From assembly GCA_020848075.1 (NCBI GenBank), contig JADLAV010000061.1, positions 150,922 through 214,921 on the forward strand: a DNA stretch of 64,000 nucleotides, given 5' to 3'. The notes below the pieces were generated by a model that was not told the DNA's origin, did no database searches, and was given only the letters and a program-made list of their open reading frames with translations. Positions 24,967 through 32,849 of this stretch are shown one piece after another. Made by a program: the position numbers and the translations under genes. The number at the start of each line of letters is the position of its first letter. The stretch's first letter is position 1. The DNA is from Burkholderiales bacterium. GTDB lineage: Bacteria; Pseudomonadota; Gammaproteobacteria; Burkholderiales; SG8-39.

Positions 24967-25989
24967 CTATCGCTTGCTGATCGAGGTTTCCGCCTTCTTC
25001 ACCAGACCGGGACCGATGGTTTTGGTCCAGTTGACGTACACCTTGCGGGTGGCGTCCCGGAACTGCTTGCGCTCGGCATCGGTGATGCGCGTGACGGTGA
25101 CGCCCTTGGCCTCGATTTCCTTGATCGCGGCGTCATCCGGCGGCTCGATGCCTTTGCGCGCATCCTTGACGTTCTCCGCGCCGGCCTGGATCGCCGCCTG
25201 GCGCACGATCTCGCGGTCGGCCGGCGTCCAGCTCGCCCACACCTCCCTGTTGGCGACGAAAATCAGCGGATCGGCGGTGTACTCCCACAGCGTCAGGTAC
25301 TTCTGGTTGAGCGTCCACATCTTGGCGTTGACGAACACCGACAGCGGATTCTCCTGGCCGTCGACCGCGCCGCTGGAGAGCGCGGGCTGCGCGTCGGCGA
25401 AGCTCATCTGCGTCGGGTTGGCGCCGAGCGCGCTGAAGGTGTCGATGAAGATGGGCGAGCCGACCACGCGGAACTTCATGCCTTTCATGTCGGCGGGCGT
25501 GCGGATGACCTTCTTCGAGTTGCTGAGCTCGCGAAAGCCGTTCTCGCCCCAGGCGAGCGGCACCACGCCCTGGCTTTCGAGGATCTTGAAGATGTCCCTG
25601 CCGACTTCGCCGTGGGTGAGCGCGTCGATCGCCTTGTAGTCGGGCATGAGGAACGGCAGCGAGAAGAGATTGAGCTGCTTGACCTGCGGCGACCAGTTGA
25701 TGGTGGAGCCGATCGCGAGATCGATCACGCCCTGGCGGATCGCCGTGAACTCGCGCGTCTGATCGCCGCCGACGAGGCTCGTGCCGGGATACATCTTGAT
25801 GTTGATGCGTCCGTTCGTCTTTTCCCTGACCAGCTTCGCCCACAGCTCGCCGGCCCGGCCCCAGGGGTAGGACGAGGGCAGCACGGTGGACAGGCGGTAT
25901 TCCGATCGGTATTCCTCGGCCTGCGCGGAACTCGCAAGACACAGGCTCGCGCCGAGCAGGGCCGCGGCGCACAGAAGCACGCGTTTCAT
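24967..25989 (-). CDS. dctP: TRAP transporter periplasmic binding protein (DctP type), second system
   Basis: 340 residues with a clear signal peptide (MKRVLLCAAALLGASLCLASSAQA-EE). Mature DctP features are KTNGRINIKMYPGTSLVGGD, the ligand-carboxylate segment MKGMKFRVVGSPIFI and ALSSGAVDGQENPLSV. Periplasmic receptor for the second TRAP system. The start at MKRVLL (25989) with GGGAGAG upstream is preferred to a frame 27 codons longer that lacks a signal-like start. Confidence 0.95.
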   Translation of the reverse strand: MKRVLLCAAALLGASLCLASSAQAEEYRSEYRLSTVLPSSYPWGRAGELWAKLVREKTNGRINIKMYPGTSLVGGDQTREFTAIRQGVIDLAIGSTINWSPQVKQLNLFSLPFLMPDYKAIDALTHGEVGRDIFKILESQGVVPLAWGENGFRELSNSKKVIRTPADMKGMKFRVVGSPIFIDTFSALGANPTQMSFADAQPALSSGAVDGQENPLSVFVNAKMWTLNQKYLTLWEYTADPLIFVANREVWASWTPADREIVRQAAIQAGAENVKDARKGIEPPDDAAIKEIEAKGVTVTRITDAERKQFRDATRKVYVNWTKTIGPGLVKKAETSISKR

Positions 25990-26174
25990 GAGACTCTCCC
26001 GAAGAGTTGACCCGGTGTTGGCGCGGCGTGGAGCGATGGAAGTGTAATCGCTCGATTTCGCTCGCGTCAAATCATCCGTCGTTGCCGAGACGCTTCGACT
26101 GGACTGTGCGGACTAGGCTGCGCCGAGCTCACCCGGCGCTGCGTGCGCAGCACTGCGCATCGTGGAGGAGGGAA

Positions 26175-26706
26175 GTGCCGGCAAGTCCCGGTGAAGGCGG
26201 ATCGACGGCTCGCGCCGTCCCGACCGCGGAAGTCGCGGCGCCGGCGACGGCGCTGCGAACGATCGCGCTCACCGTGCCCGCGCTGCTCGCCTTCGCGACG
26301 AACTCGTGGCTGTGCCGGTACGCGTTGCAGGAGCCGATGCGCATCGACCCCGCCAGCTTCGGCAGCCTGCGGCTGCTCTCGGGCGCACTCGTGCTGGCGC
26401 TGGTGGTGAGGCTCAAGTCCCGCGCCGGCGCCCCCTTGACGCGAGCAGCGCGGGCCGACTGGCTGGCTGTGTCCTCGTTGTGGGCCTGCGTTGTCTGCCT
26501 CTCGTTCGGATACCTCACGGTGACGGCTGGCAGCGGCGCGTTGATCTCTTTCGGAGCGGTGCAACTGACGATGTTCGCTGCGGGGCTGCGCGCGGGCGAG
26601 CGCTTCCCGCCCGTTGCCTGGGGCGGGCTGTCGCTGGCTCCTGGGCGGCGTCGCGGTGGTGCTGTTGAACCGGTCGCCCGGAGGGGGCCCGCGACGCCGG
26701 GAGTGA
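26175..26706 (+). pseudogene. Frameshifted, truncated EamA/DMT permease
   Basis: From a GTG at 26175 with a strong GGAGGAGGGAA site, the frame encodes about 150 residues of an EamA N-terminal half (TNSWLCRYALQEPMRIDPASF, SFGYLTVTAGSGALISFGAV). At about 26637 the membrane protein continues in another frame (LLGGVAVVLLNRSPGG) up to a TGA at 26704-26706, so the original frame now reads into arginine-rich nonsense. The whole second five-helix half is missing. I infer a decayed gene. The stretch 26707-26910 holds no gene. Confidence 0.75.
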
Positions 26707-26910
26707 GGGCGTGCGGGCAGGTGGATGCGACAGGGGCCACACGCTCTTTCGAATCTCCAATGCGTGTCGGCGAGATGGCCGCGCCGGAGGGGCGCGCTGG
26801 GCCGGTCGCCAGACGGGCCGCGAGCGCTCGGACGTGGTGCGCGGTCAGGGGGATTTCTCGTCATTCAAGGCCTTGCCGTCGCTGCCCCCGCCGCTTCGTA
26901 TCATCGCTGC

Positions 26911-26938
26911 TTGACAGCGGAGCTTGAAGATGCATAAT
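26911..26938 (+). promoter_or_regulatory. Sigma70 promoter of the NO-responsive operon
   Basis: A consensus TTGACA (26911-26916), 16 bases, then CATAAT (26933-26938); TAATAA at 26935-26940 with 18 bases is an alternative -10. Transcription would begin near 26945. The -10 lies inside the NsrR-like palindrome, so a bound repressor would block polymerase. Confidence 0.6.
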
Positions 26939-26949
26939 AAATGCATCTT
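26927..26949. promoter_or_regulatory. NsrR-type nitric-oxide repressor binding site
   Basis: AAGATGCAT, AATAA, ATGCATCTT: a perfect 9-5-9 dyad of 23 bp. It matches the known NsrR consensus (AAGATGCATTT-N-AAATGCATCTT) except in the central bases. The symmetry extends to 17-bp arms (26919-26957). NsrR is an Rrf2-family [Fe-S] repressor released by nitric oxide. The site overlaps the -10 of the promoter in front of the 12-TM/DUF2249 operon. No nsrR gene lies in the window. Confidence 0.75.
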
Positions 26950-26994
26950 CAAGCTCCCGCCTCGGCGGGGGCACGAAAGCGCAGGCGACGACTC

Positions 26995-28341
26995 GTGTTC
27001 GGTTCGGCAGTCTCTCGGTGGACAGCGCCGCATTTCGCCGTCGCGCTGGTTGCTTTCGTCGCCGCGCAGGCGCTCATGGCCGCAGGCGCGGCCTACCCGA
27101 CGGGGTCGCTCCTCGCCCCCGTGACGCTCGCCGCAGTGCACCTGCTGACGATCGGCTGGCTCACGCTGCTCGTCTTCGGCGCGCTGCATCAGTTCGTTCC
27201 GGTCATCGCGGCGCGATCGCAAGCGACCGGTTGGCCGGCGCTGCTTTCGTTGCTCGTCATCGTCGTGGGGCTCGCCGGGATGGAGGCGGGGTTCCTCGCG
27301 CTGGCGGACCTGCTCGCACCGCGGGCAATTCCGCTCCTGCCGGCGGGCGGGACACTGGTTCTCGCCGGCGCGGCGCTCGCCGCGGCGCCGATCGCTCGCA
27401 CGCTTTGGAGCGCGCGCCCGCTCGCGTTCTCAGCACGGTTCGCGTCGCTGGGGCTCGTCTTCCTGCTGGCGACGCTCGGCCTCGGGCTCACGTTCGCCCT
27501 CGCGCTCGCCTTCTCGGAGACCATCCAATGGGCTGCGATGCCGACCGACGGGCTGCGCCTGCACGTTCTCTCCGGCCTCCTCGGCTGGTTCACCCTCACC
27601 GCCATGGGCGTGAGCTACCGCTTGCTCAGCATGTTCACGCTCGCCCCCGAGGAGCGCGGCGCGCTCGGCAGCGCTGTGCTCTGGTTGAGCGCCGGCGGCC
27701 TGGCGGCTGCGTGGCTCTTGGGCGCAATGGAAGCGTCGGGCCTGGCGGTGCCTGCAGCGCTCAGCACGCTGGCGTATGTCGCGCTCGCGCTGGGCGGCGC
27801 CCTCTACCTCTTCGACATGGGCCGCATGCTCCGTGCGCGCCGCCGCCCGAAGCTCGAGTTGAACGCGGCCGGAGCGATCGTGGCGCTCGCGGCGTTCAGC
27901 CTGTGTCTCCTGGGGGCGGTGCTGGCCACGATCACCGGACGCCTGCAGGAGATGGCGGGCCCGCTGGGATACCTCTTCGTCTTCGGCTGGCTCTCGGGCC
28001 TGGGTCTGAGCCAACTCTACAAGATCGTACCGTTCATCACGTGGCTCGAACGCTACGGCGCCCTGCTCGGCAAGCAGCCGGTGCCCCGCGTCCAGGACCT
28101 CGTCGACGAGCGGCGTGACCGGCCGTGGTTCGTGCTGTATTTCGTGGCCGTCGGGGCGGGCACGCTGTGCGCCGCCCTGGGCTCGACGCTCGAGTGGCGG
28201 ATCGCGATCGGCGGGCACCTGCTGGCGACGCTCATGATCGCGAGAGCGCTCTGGCTCGCGCGCAGCGGCAAGCCGCGACTCGTGCAACCCCGGCCCACGG
28301 CAATCGGCGGGAGCCGGTCCTTGCCAACCACAGGCAGCTGA
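26995..28341 (+). CDS. 12-TM NnrS/haem-copper oxidase subunit I-like membrane protein
   Basis: 448 residues from the GTG at 26995; about twelve helices. Histidines in the membrane region (AVHLLTIGWLTLLVFGALHQFVPV, LRLHVLSGLLGWF, IGGHLLATL) recall the haem-binding helices of NnrS and of oxidase/NO-reductase subunit I, but the copper site is not evident. A longer start at the ATG at 26941 falls inside the NsrR palindrome and before the predicted transcription start, so GTG 26995 is preferred. First gene of an operon likely induced by nitric oxide; a role in NO tolerance is inferred. Confidence 0.78.
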   Translation: MFGSAVSRWTAPHFAVALVAFVAAQALMAAGAAYPTGSLLAPVTLAAVHLLTIGWLTLLVFGALHQFVPVIAARSQATGWPALLSLLVIVVGLAGMEAGFLALADLLAPRAIPLLPAGGTLVLAGAALAAAPIARTLWSARPLAFSARFASLGLVFLLATLGLGLTFALALAFSETIQWAAMPTDGLRLHVLSGLLGWFTLTAMGVSYRLLSMFTLAPEERGALGSAVLWLSAGGLAAAWLLGAMEASGLAVPAALSTLAYVALALGGALYLFDMGRMLRARRRPKLELNAAGAIVALAAFSLCLLGAVLATITGRLQEMAGPLGYLFVFGWLSGLGLSQLYKIVPFITWLERYGALLGKQPVPRVQDLVDERRDRPWFVLYFVAVGAGTLCAALGSTLEWRIAIGGHLLATLMIARALWLARSGKPRLVQPRPTAIGGSRSLPTTGS

Positions 28342-28362
28342 TCGATACGGAGGCACAGCGTC

Positions 28363-28866
28363 ATGACGACTTCGGCATCTCAAGTGACCCTCGATGTCCG
28401 CGAAATCCTCAAGGCCGGCGGCGAGCCCTTCGATGAGATCATGCAGGCGGTCGCCGCGCTCGCGCCCGGGCAAGCGCTGCACCTGCTTGCCACCTTCAAG
28501 CCGATGCCGCTATTCGGCGTGATGGCGCAGCGCGGATACACCCATGCCGAACGCGAGATCGGCGACGGCGACTGGGAGGTGATCTTCTCGCCCGCGGCTG
28601 CGAGCGGGACGGCCGCATCGCCCGAAACGTCGCGGCAGGCATTCCTGGACGTCCGGGGCCTCCTGCCGCCCGAGCCGATGCAGCGCGCGCTCGAAGCGGT
28701 CGAAACCCTGAAGGCGGGCGAGTCGCTGCAGGTCCTCACCGACCGCGAACCGACATTGCTCTACCAGGAGCTCAAACGGCGATCCCACGCGTACACGAGT
28801 GAATCGAGCGGCGAGGGCTACCGCACAACCATCCGGCGCGGCGAAGCCGTTGGAGAGAGCGCATGA
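28363..28866 (+). CDS. DUF2249 tandem-domain protein
   Basis: 167 residues with two DUF2249 (TusA/SirA-like) domains: VTLDVREILKAGGEPFDEIMQAVAAL...LLATFKPMPLFGVM and FLDVRGLLPPEPMQRALEAVETL...VLTDREPTLLY. The domain is common in nitric-oxide and denitrification gene clusters, often beside haemerythrin or NnrS-type genes; its chemistry is not established. It starts 21 bases after the 12-TM gene and overlaps the next gene by four bases. Confidence 0.9.
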   Translation: MTTSASQVTLDVREILKAGGEPFDEIMQAVAALAPGQALHLLATFKPMPLFGVMAQRGYTHAEREIGDGDWEVIFSPAAASGTAASPETSRQAFLDVRGLLPPEPMQRALEAVETLKAGESLQVLTDREPTLLYQELKRRSHAYTSESSGEGYRTTIRRGEAVGESA

Positions 28867-29174
28867 GCGACACCGAACTCGAAGCGACCTTGACCGAGGC
28901 CCTGAAGGAGGTGCTCGATCCGGAGCTCGGCTACAACGTCGTCGACCTCGGCCTGATCTACGGCATCGAGGTCCACTCGGGGCAGGCGCGCATCGCGCTG
29001 ACGACCACGACCCGCGGCTGCCCGGCCACCGACTACATCCGCGAAGGCGTCGAAAGCTGTGCCGCGTCGGTCGGCGGGATCAGCGCGGCGGAGGTCGTCA
29101 TGACCTGGGAGCCGCCTTGGACTCCCGATCGCATGAGCGCGGAAGCCAAGACCCACTTCGGCGTCGCCGCATGA
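28863..29174 (+). CDS. MIP18/PaaD-family metal-sulfur cluster assembly protein
   Basis: 103 residues of the DUF59 (MIP18/SufT/PaaD-like) family: LKEVLDPELGYNVVDLGLIYGI with the DPE-VVDLG core, TTTRGCPATDYI with the conserved cysteine, and MTWEPPWTPDRMSAEAK. These factors mature or repair Fe-S proteins. Coupled to DUF2249 by an ATGA overlap. In an NO-linked operon, repair of NO-damaged clusters is a reasonable but unproven role. Confidence 0.93.
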   Translation: MSDTELEATLTEALKEVLDPELGYNVVDLGLIYGIEVHSGQARIALTTTTRGCPATDYIREGVESCAASVGGISAAEVVMTWEPPWTPDRMSAEAKTHFGVAA

Positions 29175-29541
29175 TCGGGGGCGTCGGCACGCCGTGAAGC
29201 AGGTTCACGCGGCCTCGGAAAGCGATACGCCGAGCGCGGCCGCGTGCCTCGGCGCCTGACCCGGACAATCCGCAAGCCGCATCGACATCGGCCCTGCCGT
29301 CGCGTTGACGGAGCGCGAGTTTCCGGCCGCCCGCTGCGCTGCGAAGGCTTGCGTCCCGTGGGGTTCGTGTGCAGGGTTCGTGTGCGCGGGAGCGCGCGCT
29401 GTCGGTTACGCGTAATGCGTTCGCCGGGCAGTGCCGCCATTCCGAAAGCGATGTGTAAGATGGATGCTTCTCATTGCATGCGTTGCGGTCTCGCTCCCGC
29501 TCGGGTGAGCGGGCTGCCCGTTTGCACCCCCGGAGGAACCA
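29175..29541 (+). other. 367-bp leader ahead of the FmdE-like gene
   Basis: No gene seen. It contains AAGATGGAT at 29457-29465, a partial NsrR half-site without a matching right half, and a perfect hairpin CCCGCTC-GGGT-GAGCGGG (29496-29513) 28 bases before the ATG at 29542. A GGAGGAACC ribosome site directly precedes that ATG. The gap suggests a second promoter inside the cluster. Confidence 0.4.
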
Positions 29542-30168
29542 ATGGACTTCCCAGACTTTTTTGCGGCAGCACCGACCATCACGCTGCGCGACCCGTTGGC
29601 CGCGTTCCTCGGCGCACCGAGAAGCGGCACGATGACCTACACCTATGCTGACGCCGTCAAGCTCGCCGGGCATTCCTGCCCGACGGTTGCAGGCGCTTAT
29701 CTCACCGTGCGCCGCGGGCTTGCGTGGCTGTATGGCGACGAGCTCCCCGAGCGCGGGGGCGTGGAGGTTCATCTGCGCGACGCGCGCGAGCAGGGCACGA
29801 CAGGGGTCGTCGCTGCCGTCGCGACGCTCCTCACCGGCGCCGCGCCGGAGACCGGTTTCGGCGGCATCGGCGCAGACGGACGCTTCGCGCGCCGCGGGCT
29901 CCTGCAGTTCGACGCGGCCATCGACGGTCTCCTCGCCCTCCGGCGGCGCGTTACCGGACGCGGCGTGGTGCTCGACCTGGATGCGACGGTCGTGCCGTCG
30001 GATCCCGCGATGAGACCGCTGTTCCTCAAGGCCGTGGCCGGGCGGGCGGACGCGGACGAGCAGTCTCGCTTCGGGGCGCTCTGGCAGGATCGCGTGGCGC
30101 GCATGCTGCTCGAGCATGCCGATGATCCCGCCCTGGTTCGTGTCTCGGAATGGAGGCGAGCGGGATAG
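29542..30168 (+). CDS. FmdE-like protein
   Basis: 208 residues with an FmdE (formylmethanofuran dehydrogenase subunit E)-type domain in the first two-thirds. The signature stretch is YADAVKLAGHSCPTVAGAYLTVRRGLAWLYG, with the His-Ser-Cys-Pro metal-binding-like motif. No methanofuran pathway is in the window. Stand-alone FmdE-like proteins occur near denitrification genes in betaproteobacteria, and the function is open. The C-terminal zinc finger of long FmdE proteins is absent. Confidence 0.8.
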   Translation: MDFPDFFAAAPTITLRDPLAAFLGAPRSGTMTYTYADAVKLAGHSCPTVAGAYLTVRRGLAWLYGDELPERGGVEVHLRDAREQGTTGVVAAVATLLTGAAPETGFGGIGADGRFARRGLLQFDAAIDGLLALRRRVTGRGVVLDLDATVVPSDPAMRPLFLKAVAGRADADEQSRFGALWQDRVARMLLEHADDPALVRVSEWRRAG

Positions 30169-30186
30169 GCGCGAGGGCACGCGACC

Positions 30187-30627
30187 ATGAACCATTTCAC
30201 GCTGCTCACCCTGCACCTGTTCGCCGCCATCATGTTCGTCGGCACCGTCTTCTTCGAGGTCCTGATCCTCGAAGGCATCCGCAAGCCGGTCGGACGCGAG
30301 GTCATGCGTACGGTCGAGCTTGCCATCGCGCAGCGCGCCCGGCGCCTGATGCCGTATGTCATGCTGGTGCTCTATGCTGCGGGCTTCGGCATGGCCTGGC
30401 AATACCGCGGCGTCCTCGCGCATCCCTTCGCCAGCAGTCTCGGGCTGATGCTCTCGATCAAGATCGTGCTCGCGCTCAGCGTGCTGGCGCATTTCATCAC
30501 TGCCATGACGCTCAGCGGCACCGGCAAGCTCAAATCGCGGCATTTCCAGCTGATCCATCTCAGCGTGTTCTGCCACGTCGTGCTGATCGTTTTTCTGGCG
30601 AAGGCGATGTTCTACATCAGGTGGTAA
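30187..30627 (+). CDS. CopD-like four-helix membrane protein
   Basis: 146 residues with four helices. HLFAAIMFVGTVFFEVLI at the start and HFQLIHLSVFCHVVLIVFLAKAMFYI at the end place histidines near the membrane faces, as in CopD-like or haem-binding small membrane proteins. It begins 18 bases after the FmdE-like gene, probably its transcript partner. Its role in the NO-linked cluster is unknown. Confidence 0.75.
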   Translation: MNHFTLLTLHLFAAIMFVGTVFFEVLILEGIRKPVGREVMRTVELAIAQRARRLMPYVMLVLYAAGFGMAWQYRGVLAHPFASSLGLMLSIKIVLALSVLAHFITAMTLSGTGKLKSRHFQLIHLSVFCHVVLIVFLAKAMFYIRW

Positions 30628-30755
30628 CGGCCTGATCGGCGCCGCCGCCCGGTTCACAACGCCGGAAAGCTGGCGCATCATGTATACGTGAGGTAGCGAA
30701 ATCCGCGGGCGGGATCGCCGCTCCGGGCCGATCGCATCAACCGAAAGGACGTGAG

Positions 30756-31733
30756 ATGGCCGTGACCAAGAGCGACGCGAATGTTCAGGTTGCCGTAGTC
30801 CAGGCCGGCGCGGTCCCGTTCGATACCCGGGGCTGCGTCGACAAGGCGATTCGACTCGTTGCGGATGCCGCGGCAGCGGGCGCGAAGGTGATCGTTTTTC
30901 CCGAAGCGTTCATCCCCGGTTACCCGAAGGGCCTCAACTACGGTCTCGTCGTGGGCGCGCGCGACCCCGCGGGACGCGAAGAGTTCCGGCTCTACCTGGA
31001 CGCGGCAATCGATGTGCCGGGACCGGAGACGGCTCGACTGGGCGAGGCCGCCGCGGCGGCCGGCAGCTACCTCGTGATCGGCGTCATAGAGCGTGACATC
31101 GGTACTTGCTACTGCACGGTTCTTTTTTTCGGACCCGAAGGAGCGCTGCTCGGCAAGCACCGCAAGCTGATGCCTACCGCGCTCGAACGGATGATCTGGG
31201 GCTTCGGCGACGGCTCGACCCTCACCGCCGTCGAGAGCCCCTACGGGCGCATCGGCTCGGTGATCTGCTGGGAAAACTACATGCCGATGCTGCGAATGGC
31301 GATGTACTCCAAGAACGTCGCGATCTATTGCGCTCCGACCGCAGACGACCGGGACACCTGGCTTGCGTCGATGCGTCACGTAGCCCTCGAAGGACGCTGC
31401 TTCGTGCTGACGGCTTGCCAGTTTCTCCGGAAGCACGACTTCCCGCCAACGGTCCGTGTCTCGCTAGGCGACTCCGGGGACGCTGTCCTGATGCGTGGAG
31501 GCAGCGCGATCGTCAGCCCGCTTGGCAAGGTGCTCGCAGGACCGCATTTCGAGGGCGAGACGATCCTGACCGCCGACCTCGATTTGAACGAGATCGGACG
31601 TGGCAAATTCGACTTCGACGTCGTTGGACATTACAGTCGCCCGGACGTGTTTCGGCTCGTGGTCAACGAAGCGCCCATGGCGGCGGTCACTTGGAACGAT
31701 GCCGAACGGCGTTCGCGCTCGAATGATGCGTAA
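30756..31733 (+). CDS. Nitrilase/cyanide-hydratase family enzyme
   Basis: 325-residue carbon-nitrogen hydrolase with the Glu-Lys-Cys triad: Glu50 (VIVFPEAFIPGYP), Lys137 (GKHRKLMPT) and Cys171 (SVICWENYMPM). The CWENYMP and MIWGFGDGS segments fit true nitrilases or cyanide dihydratases rather than amidases of the same superfamily. It would convert a nitrile to the acid and ammonia in the cytoplasm; the substrate is not visible. A single gene, AAGGA-type ribosome site upstream of ATG 30756. Confidence 0.93.
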   Translation: MAVTKSDANVQVAVVQAGAVPFDTRGCVDKAIRLVADAAAAGAKVIVFPEAFIPGYPKGLNYGLVVGARDPAGREEFRLYLDAAIDVPGPETARLGEAAAAAGSYLVIGVIERDIGTCYCTVLFFGPEGALLGKHRKLMPTALERMIWGFGDGSTLTAVESPYGRIGSVICWENYMPMLRMAMYSKNVAIYCAPTADDRDTWLASMRHVALEGRCFVLTACQFLRKHDFPPTVRVSLGDSGDAVLMRGGSAIVSPLGKVLAGPHFEGETILTADLDLNEIGRGKFDFDVVGHYSRPDVFRLVVNEAPMAAVTWNDAERRSRSNDA

Positions 31734-31816
31734 CCCCATGGGCAGCTGGACCCGCCGCAGCTGACTTTGGCTTCCTCCGCGGGCCGATTGCCACCAATTC
31801 GCAAATCATCATCGTA

Positions 31817-32089
31817 ATGGTCAAGTGTCCTTACTGCGGACGCCCCGCCATGAGTCTCTGGCGCAAGTCAGCCCTCGGTCCGGGGCGTGTGGTCCGCTGC
31901 GAGTCGTGTGGCAAGAAGATATCGGCGCACTGGGTCGGCATCTTCGCCGCGATCCCGGCCTTCCTGGGCGGTCTCGCGCTGATGCATTCCGAATCGTTCG
32001 CGTTGGGGATACCCGCGGTCGTGGCGGGTGTCCTCGTCATGGGAATGCTTCACACCTTCCTGGTTCCTCTCATGAAGAGTGACGCCTGA
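31817..32089 (+). CDS. Zinc-ribbon membrane protein
   Basis: 90 residues. N-terminal zinc ribbon with two CxxC knuckles (CPYCGRPAM and CESCGKKI), followed by two hydrophobic helices (IFAAIPAFLGGLALM and IPAVVAGVLVMGMLHTFLV). The ribbon would face the cytoplasm. Function unknown. Confidence 0.75.
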   Translation: MVKCPYCGRPAMSLWRKSALGPGRVVRCESCGKKISAHWVGIFAAIPAFLGGLALMHSESFALGIPAVVAGVLVMGMLHTFLVPLMKSDA

Positions 32090-32188
32090 CCCGGCGTTCG
32101 AGCGGATGCTTCTGCGCACACGCGCCGCCGTGCATTCCGTTACGCTGCCGGGATTCGAAACATTGGCGGCTTCCGCGTAGGACGACAC

Positions 32189-32686
32189 ATGGCAGAGCAA
32201 TTGCCCGATGCCGCACGCCGCGTCCAGGACGCTCTCGCGGCGGCCGGCATCCCGGCGCGCGTCGTTCAGTTGCCTCAGTCCGCGCGTACCGCGATCGAGG
32301 CCGCCGCCGCGATCGGCTGCAGGGTCGAGCAGATCGCCAAATCGCTCGTCTTTCGGCGCGCCGATTCGAATCGGCCCGTGCTCATCGTCGCGAGCGGCCC
32401 GAACAGGGTCGACGAGCGGCTCGCCGCGTCGCACCTGAACGCACCCCTTGCGAAGGCCGACGCCGATTTCGTGCGCTCCACCACCGGATTCGCCATTGGC
32501 GGCGTTCCCCCGCTCGGGCACGACGTGCCGGTCGAGACGCTGATCGACCAGGATCTGCTGCAGTTCGAAACGGTCTGGGCTGCGGCCGGCACGCCTCACG
32601 CGGTGTTCCCCGTCGACCCACGCGAGCTCGTGCGCGCGACGGGCGGACGCGTGCTAGCCGTCGCCGCCTCACGCCGATCGCCGTGA
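32189..32686 (+). CDS. YbaK/EbsC-family aminoacyl-tRNA deacylase-like protein
   Basis: 165-residue YbaK/ProX-type domain. The strand EQIAKSLVFRR with the conserved lysine, ASGPNRVDERLAASHLNAP and TTGFAIGGVPPLGHD form the editing pocket of proteins that hydrolyse mischarged Cys- or Ala-tRNA. Family members act in trans next to prolyl-tRNA synthetase. Start ATG 32189. Monocistronic. Confidence 0.93.
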   Translation: MAEQLPDAARRVQDALAAAGIPARVVQLPQSARTAIEAAAAIGCRVEQIAKSLVFRRADSNRPVLIVASGPNRVDERLAASHLNAPLAKADADFVRSTTGFAIGGVPPLGHDVPVETLIDQDLLQFETVWAAAGTPHAVFPVDPRELVRATGGRVLAVAASRRSP

Positions 32687-32849
32687 CGGTTCGAGTGAGC
32701 ACGCATTGCGGTTGCCGCTCGCTCGGGTGCCGGGCGGACGGGAATGCCGCCCGCGCGGCGTAAGCCGTGAATGCCGGTCGCGGCACCCCCGCATAGCCGG
32801 CATCGTCCGGAGCGCCCCGCTGTGCTTGCCCTCGCGCCCGGTGTAGGGC

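Noticed and set aside
26911..26949. FNR/Dnr-type box (TTGAT-N4-ATCAA) in the NO operon promoter
   Set aside because: The TTGAA/TTCAA arms here belong to the longer NsrR-like dyad and have the wrong spacing for FNR-type sites.
29457..29480. Second NsrR site before the FmdE-like gene
   Set aside because: Only the left half (AAGATGGAT) fits; the right half does not match, so it is recorded as a half-site only.
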